The notes under the pieces were generated by a model. The model made no database searches. It had not been told where the DNA came from and saw nothing but the letters and a program-made list of their open reading frames with translations. 9,046 bases of DNA, taken from the NCBI GenBank assembly GCA_001724315.1, contig MEEC01000099.1:3260-12305 (forward strand). The letters run 5' to 3'. This DNA is from Lautropia sp. SCN 70-15. Its GTDB lineage: Bacteria > Pseudomonadota > Gammaproteobacteria > Burkholderiales > Burkholderiaceae_E. Position 1 is the first letter of the stretch. Each line of letters opens with the position of its first letter. Position numbers and translations under genes: made by a program. This document shows, one piece after another, positions 1-9,046 of this stretch.

Positions 1-423
1 GAGGCCGGCGCCGGCGTCTGGACCGAGCTCCAGGCGGGCTCCTACGCGCTGATGGATCTCGACTACCGGGCCAACGCGGCGGATCCGGCCGCGCCGCGGC
101 TGCGCCAGGCGCTGGGCGTGATGACCACGGTGATCAGCCAGCGCGCCTCGCATGCGGTGCTCGACAGCGGGCTGAAGAGCTTCGCGGTCGACTCCGGCCT
201 GCCCGCGATGCGCGATCCGCGCTGGAAGGTGGTCGGGCTGTCCGACGAGCACACGGTGATCCAGCCGCTGGAAGGCACAGCGCCGCTGGCGCTGGGCCAG
301 CGGGTCATCCTGGACCCGGGGCACTGCGACCCGACGGTCAACCTGCACGACTGGATCGTTGCCTATCGCGGCAATGCGGTCGAGGCGGTCTGGCCGGTGC
401 TGCCGCGCGGCGCGTCGCGCTGA
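1..423 (+). CDS. D-threonine aldolase / DSD1-family PLP enzyme, C-terminal part
   Basis: This is the 3' portion (140 residues and the stop) of a gene whose start lies before the window; the frame is open from base 1. The sequence fits the C-terminal beta-barrel domain of metal-activated, fold-type III PLP enzymes (D-threonine aldolase, eukaryotic-type D-serine dehydratase). Visible hallmarks are TELQAGSY near visible residue 8, LDSGLKSFAVDSG at about 54-66, SDEHT at 81-85, and GHCDPTVN at 107-114. In that last motif H108 and D110 have the His-x-Asp spacing of the Mn-binding site of D-threonine aldolase, whereas D-serine dehydratase uses His-x-Cys. Such enzymes cleave D-beta-hydroxy amino acids to glycine and an aldehyde, in the cytoplasm. 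The PLP lysine lies in the missing N-terminal part. The MFS transporter gene follows after 37 bp, so the two are probably co-transcribed. The family call is firm; the exact substrate is not. Confidence 0.85.
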   Translation, partial: EAGAGVWTELQAGSYALMDLDYRANAADPAAPRLRQALGVMTTVISQRASHAVLDSGLKSFAVDSGLPAMRDPRWKVVGLSDEHTVIQPLEGTAPLALGQRVILDPGHCDPTVNLHDWIVAYRGNAVEAVWPVLPRGASR

Positions 424-460
424 GCGCCCGACTGCCGCGCGCAACACCGGGAACGCCCGC

Positions 461-1744
461 ATGACCACGGCCACCCTCGGGCACGGCACGCGCGGCGACG
501 CCGGCGTGATCGCGCTGGTCTCGTCGGCGCACGGCGTGTCGCACTTCTTCCACCTGGTGCTGCCGCCGATGTTTCCCTGGCTGCGCGAGGCCTTCGGCCT
601 GAGCTATGCCGAGCTGGGCCTGCTGATGACGGTGCTGTTCACCGTGTCGGGCATCGGCCAGGCCCTGGCGGACTTTCTCGTCGACCGGGTCGGCCCGGCG
701 CCGGTCATGCAGGCTGCGCTGGCGCTGTTCGCAGGCGGCGCCACGCTGATCGGGCTGGCCTCGTCCTGGGAATGGCTGGTGGCCGGGGCGGTGCTCATCG
801 GTCTGGGCAATGCGCCTTTCCATCCGGTCGACTACTCGATCCTGAACGCCAGGGTGGCCACGCCGCGACTGGGCCATGCCTACGCCATGCACGGGGTGGC
901 CGGCAGCCTGGGCTGGGCGCTGGCACCGGTCTTCATGGTGGGCATCGCGCAGCTCGCGGGCTGGCAAGGCGCCTTCTTCGGTGCTGCCTTGCTCGCCGCG
1001 GCAATGCTCGCCGCAGTGACGCTGCGCCGCGACCTGCTCGTCGTGGCGGCGCATCGAGTGGCCGAGGCGGCGGCGCCGGCGGCCGGCTCAGCGGCGGCCC
1101 GCAGCCGGCAGGCCGTCTCTGCCGGGCCGAGCCCGCTCGACTTCATGCGCCTGCCGGCGGTGTGGTACAGCTTCGCCTTCTTCTTCGCCAGCGCCTTCGC
1201 GCTGGGCGGCGTGCAGAGCTTCGGCCCCGAATCGGCGCGACTGCTGCACGAGGTGCCGCTCGGCGTGGTGGCCGTCTGCCTGACCGCCTACATGCTGTCG
1301 AGCGCCACGGGGATGATCGCCGGCGGCTTCGTGGCAACCGACCCCTCGCGGGCCGAGCGCACGATCGCGATGGCCTTCGGCCTGGCGGCGCTGGTCGCGG
1401 TCACCTTGCCCTTCGTGCCCTGGCCGGGCGCCGCGATGCCGGTGCCGTTCGCGCTGATGGGCTTCGCGGCGGGCGTGGCCAATCCCTCGCGCGACTTGCT
1501 GATCCGGCGCGCGGCGCCGCCCGGCGCCACCGGCCGGGTCTACGGCGTCGTCTATTCCGGGCTGGACCTGGGCATGTCGATCGCTCCGCCCATCTTCGGC
1601 TTCATGCTGGACAAGGGCGCGCCGGCCGGGGTCTGGATCGGCATCGCGATCGCGCAGGTCCTGATGATCGCGGGCGCCTTCCGCGCCGGCGGCGCCGCGC
1701 GTGCGCAGGCTGGCCAGGCCGCGCGGGCAGCGAAGGCGGCCTGA
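461..1744 (+). CDS. MFS transporter, fosmidomycin-resistance (Fsr)-like
   Basis: A 427-residue integral inner-membrane protein of the major facilitator superfamily. About twelve hydrophobic segments are visible, roughly at residues 17-40, 51-72, 82-101, 104-123, 143-165, 169-188, 233-253, 266-290, 301-320, 324-343, 357-383 and 389-408. A hydrophilic Ala/Arg-rich loop (about 190-230) separates the two six-helix halves. The loop after helix 2 has the MFS motif-A-like D71..DRVG (75-78). The N-terminal SSAHGVSHFFHLVLPP and the APFHP segment in helix 4 resemble Fsr-type carriers. The ATG at 461 was chosen because the hydrophobic N-terminus starts just after it and a weak GGGAA (449-453) sits 7 nt upstream; the in-frame extension to 359 is Arg-rich and overlaps the upstream gene. 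The substrate is unknown. Linkage to the PLP enzyme suggests an amino-acid-like or aldehyde-related compound, but this is inference. The C-terminal tail is Ala/Arg/Lys-rich. Confidence 0.88.
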   Translation: MTTATLGHGTRGDAGVIALVSSAHGVSHFFHLVLPPMFPWLREAFGLSYAELGLLMTVLFTVSGIGQALADFLVDRVGPAPVMQAALALFAGGATLIGLASSWEWLVAGAVLIGLGNAPFHPVDYSILNARVATPRLGHAYAMHGVAGSLGWALAPVFMVGIAQLAGWQGAFFGAALLAAAMLAAVTLRRDLLVVAAHRVAEAAAPAAGSAAARSRQAVSAGPSPLDFMRLPAVWYSFAFFFASAFALGGVQSFGPESARLLHEVPLGVVAVCLTAYMLSSATGMIAGGFVATDPSRAERTIAMAFGLAALVAVTLPFVPWPGAAMPVPFALMGFAAGVANPSRDLLIRRAAPPGATGRVYGVVYSGLDLGMSIAPPIFGFMLDKGAPAGVWIGIAIAQVLMIAGAFRAGGAARAQAGQAARAAKAA

Positions 1745-1775
1745 GGCAGGGGCGCATCTTGAGAGAGCGAAGCCA

Positions 1776-3182
1776 ATGAGCGGCGCCGATCCCGACCTGT
1801 TCGGCGTCCCGGCAGGGCGATCGGCGTCCCGCGAGGGCACGCCAACCTCAGCCGGCTCGACCGCCGACGAGGGCAGCGGGAATGGCCGCGACATGGCCGC
1901 CGTGCCGCTCGCCGAGCGGCTGCGCCCGCGCACGATCGACGAGGTGATCGGCCAGCGCCACCTGCTCGGCCCGGGCAAGCCGCTGCGGGTGGCTTTCGAG
2001 GCCGGCAAGCCTCACTCGATGATTTTCTGGGGACCGCCGGGCGTGGGCAAGACCACCCTGGCGCGCCTGATGGCCGATGCCTTCGACTCGCACTTCATCG
2101 CGATCTCCGCGGTGCTGGGCGGCGTGAAGGAGATCCGCGAGGCCGTCGCGGTGGCGGAGCAGCAGCGGGCGGCCGGCCGCCGCACCATCCTCTTCGTGGA
2201 CGAGGTCCACCGCTTCAACAAGGCGCAGCAGGATGCCTTCCTGCCGCACGTCGAGAGCGGCCTGTTCACCTTCATCGGCGCGACCACGGAGAACCCGTCC
2301 TTCGAGGTCAACGGCGCGCTGCTCTCCCGCGCGCGGGTCTACGTGCTGCAGCCCTTGTCGACCGAGGAGCTGGCCGAGCTGTTCGCCCGCGCGGTGGCCG
2401 CGCTCGATCCACCGGTGACTTTCGACGAGGTCGCCCGCGAGCGGCTGAGCGGCTGGGCCGACGGCGACGGGCGCCGGCTCCTGAACGCGGTCGAGATCGT
2501 GGCCGACGCCGCGCGCGGGCTGGGCCGCGCGCAGGTCGATGGCGACTTCCTCGAGCAGGCGCTGTCGCAGAACCTGCGCCGCTTCGACAAGGGCGGCGAC
2601 GCGTTCTACGACCAGATCAGCGCGCTGCACAAGTCGGTGCGCGGCTCCGACCCCGACGCCTCGCTCTACTGGCTGTGCCGGATGCTCGACGGCGGCGCCG
2701 ATCCGCGCTACCTGGCGCGGCGGATCATCCGGATGGCCAACGAGGACATCGGCCTGGCCGACCCCCGCGCGCTCACGCTGGCGCTCGAGGCCGCCGAGGT
2801 CTACGAACGGCTCGGCTCGCCCGAAGGCGAGCTCGCGCTGGCGCAGGCGGTGGTCTACCTGGCCTGCGCGGCCAAGTCCAACGCGGTCTACACCGCCTAC
2901 AAGCGGGCGCGCGCCTTCGTGGCCGAGCACGGCTCGGCGCCGGTGCCGATGCACCTGCGAAACGCGCCCACGAAGCTGATGAAGGGGCTGGGTCACGGCA
3001 AGGGCTATCGCTACGCCCACGACGAGGAGGGCGGCTACGCGGCGGGCGAACGCTACTTCCCGGATGGCGTCGAGGCGCCGGCCTTCTACCAGCCGGTGGA
3101 CCGGGGCCTGGAGATCAAGATCCGCGAGAAGCTGGCCTGGCTGCGCTCGCGCGACGGCGGCAAGGACTCGGGACCAGGTTGA
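1776..3182 (+). CDS. rarA: Replication-associated recombination protein A (RarA/MgsA), AAA+ ATPase
   Basis: A 468-residue cytoplasmic AAA+ ATPase of the RarA/MgsA/WRNIP1 family, related to clamp-loader subunits and acting at stalled replication forks. Motifs in order: PLAERLRPRTIDEVIGQ at 44-60; Walker A GPPGVGKT at 86-93 (K92); Walker B ILFVDEVH at 138-145 (D142, E143); sensor 1 GATTENPSF at 168-176; SRAR arginine-finger region at 184-187; GRRLLN near 232; and the C-terminal tetramerisation region with HKSVRGSDPDASLYWL (285-300) and RRIIRMANEDIGLADPRA (315-332). The ATG at 1776 is preferred because it retains the family's N-terminal DLFG (7-10) and has GAGAG about 10 nt upstream; the ATG encoding M40 would drop it. 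Residues 11-43 form an unusually long low-complexity linker containing a 20-bp tandem DNA repeat. serS follows 85 bp downstream, as in E. coli (rarA-serS). Confidence 0.95.
   Translation: MSGADPDLFGVPAGRSASREGTPTSAGSTADEGSGNGRDMAAVPLAERLRPRTIDEVIGQRHLLGPGKPLRVAFEAGKPHSMIFWGPPGVGKTTLARLMADAFDSHFIAISAVLGGVKEIREAVAVAEQQRAAGRRTILFVDEVHRFNKAQQDAFLPHVESGLFTFIGATTENPSFEVNGALLSRARVYVLQPLSTEELAELFARAVAALDPPVTFDEVARERLSGWADGDGRRLLNAVEIVADAARGLGRAQVDGDFLEQALSQNLRRFDKGGDAFYDQISALHKSVRGSDPDASLYWLCRMLDGGADPRYLARRIIRMANEDIGLADPRALTLALEAAEVYERLGSPEGELALAQAVVYLACAAKSNAVYTAYKRARAFVAEHGSAPVPMHLRNAPTKLMKGLGHGKGYRYAHDEEGGYAAGERYFPDGVEAPAFYQPVDRGLEIKIREKLAWLRSRDGGKDSGPG
1801..1840 (+). repeat. Imperfect 20-bp tandem repeat in the RarA linker
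   Basis: Bases 1801-1820 and 1821-1840 align over 20 positions with 16 identities; both begin TCGGCGTCCCG and both carry AGGGC near the end. Because 20 is not a multiple of three, the two copies are read in different frames (VPAGR, then ASREG). This explains part of the enlarged non-conserved linker between DLFG and the AAA+ domain. It looks like a local slippage duplication that has since diverged. Confidence 0.7.
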
Positions 3183-3187
3183 GGGCA

Positions 3188-3221
3188 GGGGGCGACGGGG
3201 CGGCTTGATAAACTCGCCCCC
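3188..3221 (+). other. Inverted repeat (hairpin) between rarA and serS
   Basis: Bases 3188-3195 (GGGGGCGA) are perfectly complementary to 3214-3221 (TCGCCCCC), and A3187-T3222 extends the pairing to 9 bp. The loop is 18 nt. No T-run follows, so it is not a canonical intrinsic terminator. It could be a Rho-independent-like pause site, an mRNA 3'-end stabiliser for rarA, or chance in GC-rich DNA. A candidate serS -10 lies in and just beyond the loop. Confidence 0.4.
3206..3214 (+). promoter_or_regulatory. Candidate extended -10 promoter for serS
   Basis: TGATAAACT has the extended -10 layout TGn followed by TAAACT, which matches TATAAT at four of six positions. It is the only AT-rich stretch in the 85-bp rarA-serS gap. 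No -35 element with normal spacing can be recognised. A start near 3221 would give a leader of about 47 nt. serS may instead simply be read through from rarA. Confidence 0.3.
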
Positions 3222-3267
3222 TCGTGGCCCTCACCCTTCGCAGCGGCGCCCGCGCGCCGGTCCTCTC

Positions 3268-4575
<1,308 letters not shown>

Positions 4576-4582
4576 CGGCGCC

Positions 4583-4595
4583 GGGTCGCCGACCC
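4583..4595 (+). other. Second small hairpin directly after the serS stop hairpin
   Basis: GGGTC (4583-4587) pairs perfectly with GACCC (4591-4595) across a 3-nt GCC loop. It abuts the stop-codon hairpin with no gap, so the two could stack coaxially. On its own a 5-bp arm is weak evidence in DNA this GC-rich. Confidence 0.35.
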
Positions 4596-4638
4596 AGGCA
4601 AGTCGTCGCCGCGGGCAGGCTCCCGGCTCGAAAGTTTT

Positions 4639-4647
4639 TGCTATACT
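4639..4647 (+). promoter_or_regulatory. Extended -10 promoter for tRNA-Ser
   Basis: TGCTATACT combines the TGn extension with TATACT, a five-of-six match to TATAAT. It lies in the only AT-rich patch (4630-4650) of the serS-tRNA gap. A start near 4654 would leave a leader of about 65 nt before the mature tRNA 5' end at 4719, to be removed by RNase P. No clear -35 hexamer is visible, which fits extended -10 promoters. This indicates the tRNA can be transcribed independently of serS. Confidence 0.6.
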
Positions 4648-4718
4648 TTCTGGCTTCGCACCACGCACCGCCGATTGCCTGAAGTTCACGAAATGCAGGC
4701 GATCGCGCACGGTACCCC

Positions 4719-4808
4719 GGAGAGGTGGCAGAGTGGTCGAATGCGCCAGACTCGAAATCTGGTTTAGGGGCAACCCTAACGTGGGTTCGAATCCCACCCT
4801 CTCCGCCA
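4719..4808 (+). tRNA. tRNA-Ser (anticodon CGA)
   Basis: A complete 90-nt serine tRNA reading UCG codons. The acceptor stem GGAGAGG (4719-4725) pairs with CCTCTCC (4798-4804), followed by discriminator G4805 and an encoded CCA (4806-4808). The anticodon stem 4746-4750 / 4758-4762 encloses the 7-nt loop CTCGAAA, placing CGA at 4753-4755. The long variable arm typical of tRNA-Ser is a 6-bp hairpin (4764-4769 / 4774-4779) with a GCAA loop. The T arm is GTGGG (4781-4785) and CCCAC (4793-4797) around TTCGAAT. The long variable arm and G discriminator are the main SerRS identity elements. It sits next to serS, has its own promoter, and ends at a strong terminator. Confidence 0.98.
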
Positions 4809-4817
4809 GGACACATG

Positions 4818-4851
4818 AAGAAGCGGGCCCCTGAGGGCCCGTTTCTTTTTT
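4818..4851 (+). terminator. Intrinsic terminator of tRNA-Ser
   Basis: A 13-bp stem (4818-4830 with 4835-4847, one G-T wobble) has the core CGGGCCC / GGGCCCG, a 4-nt CTGA loop, and a T-rich 3' side ending in six T residues (4846-4851). It starts 10 nt after the tRNA CCA. On the opposite strand the hairpin is followed only by CTTCTTC, so it might also weakly stop transcripts arriving from the convergent katG gene. Confidence 0.92.
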
Positions 4852-4891
4852 CCTCGCCCGAAGCCTGCCGGCCCCGGGAGGGATGTCACGC

Positions 4892-7066
<2,175 letters not shown>

Positions 7067-7072
7067 TTGCAT

Positions 7073-7080
7073 CTCCCTTC
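7073..7080 (-). promoter_or_regulatory. Ribosome binding site deciding the katG start
   Basis: On the minus strand GAAGGGAG is followed immediately by ATG (7072), then CAA and a second ATG (7066). Normal Shine-Dalgarno spacing (6 nt) is reached only with the second ATG, which is also where KatG similarity begins. Confidence 0.65.
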
Positions 7081-7172
7081 GCTTGGTGATGATCGACTCT
7101 AAGCTTCCAAGGAGTCGGAAATCCAATTCTTTCCTTCCATCGGATCCATAGGCGATCTCACTCGCGCCGCGC

Positions 7173-8039
7173 TCAGCCCCGCGTCGCCGCGAGCATCCGG
7201 CCGAGCATCGCCTCGATCGCCGCGGCCGTGTCCTGCGGCCGCTCCATCGGGAACAGGTGGCTGCCGTCGATCATCTGCAGCCGGTCGGGGCTGCCGCGGC
7301 CGACCACCTTGCGCGTCATCGCCAGGCCGATCTGACGGAGCTCCAGCGAACGGGTCCCGCCGATGAACCCGACCGGGCACTGAAGCGGATGGCTGCGCAG
7401 CAGGCGGTCGAGGTTGTGCGGAAGCGTGTTGTAGATGGCCGTCTCGACGTCGCGATCGAAGTCCAGCACCCGGCGCGTCGTGCCGTCGGGAGCGACTTCG
7501 TCGTGCATCGCGTGCGCCACGTAGTCGCGCAGCACCTGCGGCTGCCAGCCCGCGAAGGCCCGCTTGTGCCGGAAGTGCTCGAGCGCATCCTCGGCGCTGG
7601 GCCACTGGTAGCGGCGCCGACGGCTCACCCGGCCGGGCGAGACCGAGCCCACCAGCTGGGTCAGCTTGACCAGTCCGAGGGTGCGGGCCCGCCAGCCGCC
7701 CAGCAAGGGCGAGTCGAGCAGCAGCACGCCGCGCGCCCCCTTGCCGCCCAGGCGGGGCTGGCGCGCCGCGCACATCAGGCTCAGGAACCCGCCCAGCGAG
7801 TGGCCGACCAGGAAGGCCGGGCCCTCGTGCCGCGCGATCTCGGGACCGGCGAAGTCCGCGAGTTGCTGGACGAGGTGCGGCCAGTTGCTGGTCACCGGGT
7901 ACTGCGGGTCGTGTCCGAACTTCTCGATCGCCTTCACCGCGATGCCGCGCGCCCGCAGCGAGCGGAACAGGACCCCGTAGGTGCCGGCGGGGAAGCTGTT
8001 GGCGTGGGAGAAGACGATCAGCGGAGCGGAGGCGGTCAT
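7173..8039 (-). CDS. Alpha/beta hydrolase family protein
   Basis: A 288-residue protein with the alpha/beta hydrolase fold. It starts with a hydrophobic strand and oxyanion-region motif (LIVFSHANSFPAGTY, 7-21). The nucleophile elbow is GHSLGG at 79-84, making S81 the likely nucleophile. The catalytic histidine is probably H261 in DGSHLFPMERP. The usual acid after strand 7 is not obvious: the segment there reads FIGGTRSLE. D109 after strand 6 (GVLLLDSP) is a candidate replacement. A basic cap segment (RVSRRRR) lies at about 137-143. No signal peptide is seen, so it is probably cytoplasmic; substrate unknown (esterase- or lipase-like). Its ATG overlaps the dgkA stop in an ATGA junction and no Shine-Dalgarno precedes it, which suggests translational coupling to dgkA. 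The in-frame upstream extension inside dgkA is Arg/Gly-rich and was rejected. Confidence 0.85.
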   Translation of the reverse strand: MTASAPLIVFSHANSFPAGTYGVLFRSLRARGIAVKAIEKFGHDPQYPVTSNWPHLVQQLADFAGPEIARHEGPAFLVGHSLGGFLSLMCAARQPRLGGKGARGVLLLDSPLLGGWRARTLGLVKLTQLVGSVSPGRVSRRRRYQWPSAEDALEHFRHKRAFAGWQPQVLRDYVAHAMHDEVAPDGTTRRVLDFDRDVETAIYNTLPHNLDRLLRSHPLQCPVGFIGGTRSLELRQIGLAMTRKVVGRGSPDRLQMIDGSHLFPMERPQDTAAAIEAMLGRMLAATRG

Positions 8040-8407
8040 GAGCGCAGGAAGTCGATTGCGAAGGCCAGCCCGACCACCACCGCGATCCCGCTGGCGACGA
8101 GCACCGCACCGGCGGCGATGTCCTTCGCCGCGCCGATCTCCGGGTGCTGCGCCGGGTGCAGGTGGTCGATCAGCGTTTCGAGGGCGCTGTTCGCGAGTTC
8201 GGCCACAAGCACCAGGCCGACCGCCAGCGCGAGCGCCGCCCACCAGAGGGGCGCGGGACGCGTGACCAGCAGGACCAGCAGCACCGCCGCGGCGGCAAGC
8301 AGGTGCGTCCGGATGCTGCGTTCGCGGGCTAGGGCGAGCTTCAGCCCGTTCAGCGCGAATCGCGCGCGCCTGCCGAAGCCCTGGCCCTTCAAGTCCCCTG
8401 TTGCCAT
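8036..8407 (-). CDS. dgkA: Diacylglycerol kinase DgkA
   Basis: A 123-residue inner-membrane enzyme that phosphorylates diacylglycerol to phosphatidic acid with ATP; the length matches E. coli DgkA. An amphipathic N-terminus precedes three membrane helices at about 36-49, 54-72 and 98-119. The family signature is intact: E29 in the N-terminal region, AELANSALETLIDHLHP at 69-85 (E70, N73, E77, D81), and GAAKDIAAGAVLV at 92-104 (K95, D96). E70, N73 and E77 correspond to the catalytic and metal-binding residues of the E. coli enzyme. The start at 8407 is supported by GGAGG (8412-8416) with 4 nt between it and the ATG. The gene lies 19 bp after a phospholipase C-like gene and overlaps the next hydrolase gene by 4 nt, so all three are probably one transcript. 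In this setting it may recycle diacylglycerol made by the neighbour. Confidence 0.95.
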   Translation of the reverse strand: MATGDLKGQGFGRRARFALNGLKLALARERSIRTHLLAAAAVLLVLLVTRPAPLWWAALALAVGLVLVAELANSALETLIDHLHPAQHPEIGAAKDIAAGAVLVASGIAVVVGLAFAIDFLRS

Positions 8408-8411
8408 CGTC

Positions 8412-8416
8412 CCTCC
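8412..8416 (-). promoter_or_regulatory. Ribosome binding site of dgkA
   Basis: The minus strand reads GGAGGGACG then ATG, a near-perfect Shine-Dalgarno sequence located entirely within the 19-bp gap after the upstream gene. It fixes the dgkA start at 8407. Confidence 0.75.
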
Positions 8417-8426
8417 GCCGCCATCG

Positions 8427-9046
8427 TCAAGGCTCGCTGCGCAGCGCGCGGACGAAGGCCCGCGTGTGCGCCCCGTACTCGCTCATCAGCAGAACGAGCA
8501 GGTCGATCATCGCATCGCGCGCCGCCGGATTCTCGCTGGCGAGCAGGGCAAACAGATCGAGTTCGTCGCCGTCGACGCCGAATTCGTAGCCGGGGTCGCG
8601 CACCAGGCGGGCCGGCAGCGCGTCGGCGATCGTGCGATCGACCGCATCGGCGCTCGCCGCGGCAGGCCTTGCCACCACCGTGCGGGCCTGGTCCCAGGCG
8701 AAGCTCGCCGGCGGATCGGTCTCCGGGCCGCCGGCCAAGGCCGCCAGCAGGCGCTGCGGGGCAGCGTCTCCGGGCGCGCCCGGGCGGTCGCCATGGCCGG
8801 CAAGCAGGGCGTTGCGCTGGAAGTTCTCGAGCGCCAGGTGCCGGTTCGACACGAGCGTGACCGCGTGCGCCATCGGCGTCGTCACGCCGGCGAGCGACAG
8901 GGCGTTGATCCACAGCATTCGCCCCGTGCCCAGGCCCGGGAGCACCCGGGCGTGGTAGGGCTGAGTGAGGTCCTGGACATAGTGAAGCGCCCAGCCGGCG
9001 AAGCGCCAACCCCAGTACTCGTGCCCCGCGCGCAACGCATGCCGGG
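8427..9046 (-). CDS. Zinc-dependent phospholipase C / S1-P1 nuclease-like protein, partial
   Basis: The last 205 codons of a gene whose 5' end lies beyond the right edge; the frame stays open to the window end and the TTG at 9035 need not be the start. The visible part contains HYVQDLTQPYH, where H21, D25 and H31 (visible numbering) have the His-x3-Asp-x5-His spacing of the trinuclear zinc site in Bacillus cereus phospholipase C (H118, D122, H128) and P1 nuclease (H116, D120, H126). A later HLALE (H69, E73) supplies the His-x3-Glu pair expected as the following ligands. Upstream YWGWRFAGWALH is the usual helix leading into the motif. Members are normally secreted and cleave phospholipid head groups or nucleic acids; the signal peptide would be outside the window. 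dgkA follows by 19 bp, which favours a phospholipid role, but that is inference. Confidence 0.72.
   Translation of the reverse strand, partial: RHALRAGHEYWGWRFAGWALHYVQDLTQPYHARVLPGLGTGRMLWINALSLAGVTTPMAHAVTLVSNRHLALENFQRNALLAGHGDRPGAPGDAAPQRLLAALAGGPETDPPASFAWDQARTVVARPAAASADAVDRTIADALPARLVRDPGYEFGVDGDELDLFALLASENPAARDAMIDLLVLLMSEYGAHTRAFVRALRSEP

Noticed and set aside
359..460. An upstream in-frame ATG that would add 34 residues to the MFS transporter.
   Set aside because: The extension is Arg-rich, overlaps the upstream gene, and the membrane protein begins naturally at the ATG at 461.
1062..1120. GC-rich repetitive-looking stretch in the MFS gene that might be a repeat element.
   Set aside because: It encodes the Ala-rich central loop between the two transporter halves and shows no regular period.
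3064..3267. An upstream in-frame start that would lengthen SerS by 68 residues.
   Set aside because: It overlaps rarA, and the conserved SerS N-terminus begins exactly at the ATG at 3268.
4786..4891. The tRNA-Ser 3' end as an attachment site for an integrated element.
   Set aside because: The downstream sequence is a terminator followed by katG. No integrase gene and no repeat of the tRNA 3' end were seen in the window.
7140..7165. A possible OxyR site upstream of katG (ATAG at 7148-7151).
   Set aside because: Only one half-site of four is present; the expected CTAT partners at the required spacing are absent.

Overview
The window looks like chromosomal DNA from a high-GC (roughly 70 % by eye) betaproteobacterium, most likely of the order Burkholderiales. 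The evidence is the codon use, the E. coli-like tRNA-Ser(CGA) with encoded CCA, the rarA-serS gene pair and the KatG type. Most of it is housekeeping or stress-defence sequence. I see no mobile element, integrase, CRISPR array or toxin-antitoxin pair.

Plus strand, 1-4851. The window opens inside the last 140 codons of a PLP- and metal-dependent enzyme of the D-threonine aldolase / DSD1 family. It is followed 37 bp later by a 12-helix MFS transporter of the fosmidomycin-resistance (Fsr) type. rarA (AAA+ replication-associated recombination ATPase) starts 31 bp further on, then serS (seryl-tRNA synthetase) after an 85-bp gap that can form a hairpin. About 140 bp after serS lies tRNA-Ser(CGA), with its own extended -10 promoter and a strong intrinsic terminator. 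A tRNA synthetase therefore sits directly beside one of its own tRNA substrates.

Minus strand, 4892-9046. katG (bifunctional catalase-peroxidase) converges on the tRNA gene. Upstream of it in the same orientation is a tight three-gene unit read from the right edge: a partial zinc-dependent phospholipase C / S1-P1 nuclease-like protein, dgkA (membrane diacylglycerol kinase), and an alpha/beta hydrolase whose ATG overlaps the dgkA stop by 4 nt. This unit could form a small lipid-turnover pathway: phospholipase C would release diacylglycerol, DgkA would phosphorylate it to phosphatidic acid, and the hydrolase may act on a related ester. That reading is inference.

The points most worth checking are the phospholipase C-dgkA-hydrolase unit, the serS/tRNA-Ser pairing, a perfect 10-bp hairpin laid across the serS stop codon, the enlarged RarA N-terminal linker carrying a 20-bp tandem repeat, and the absence of lolA upstream of rarA.
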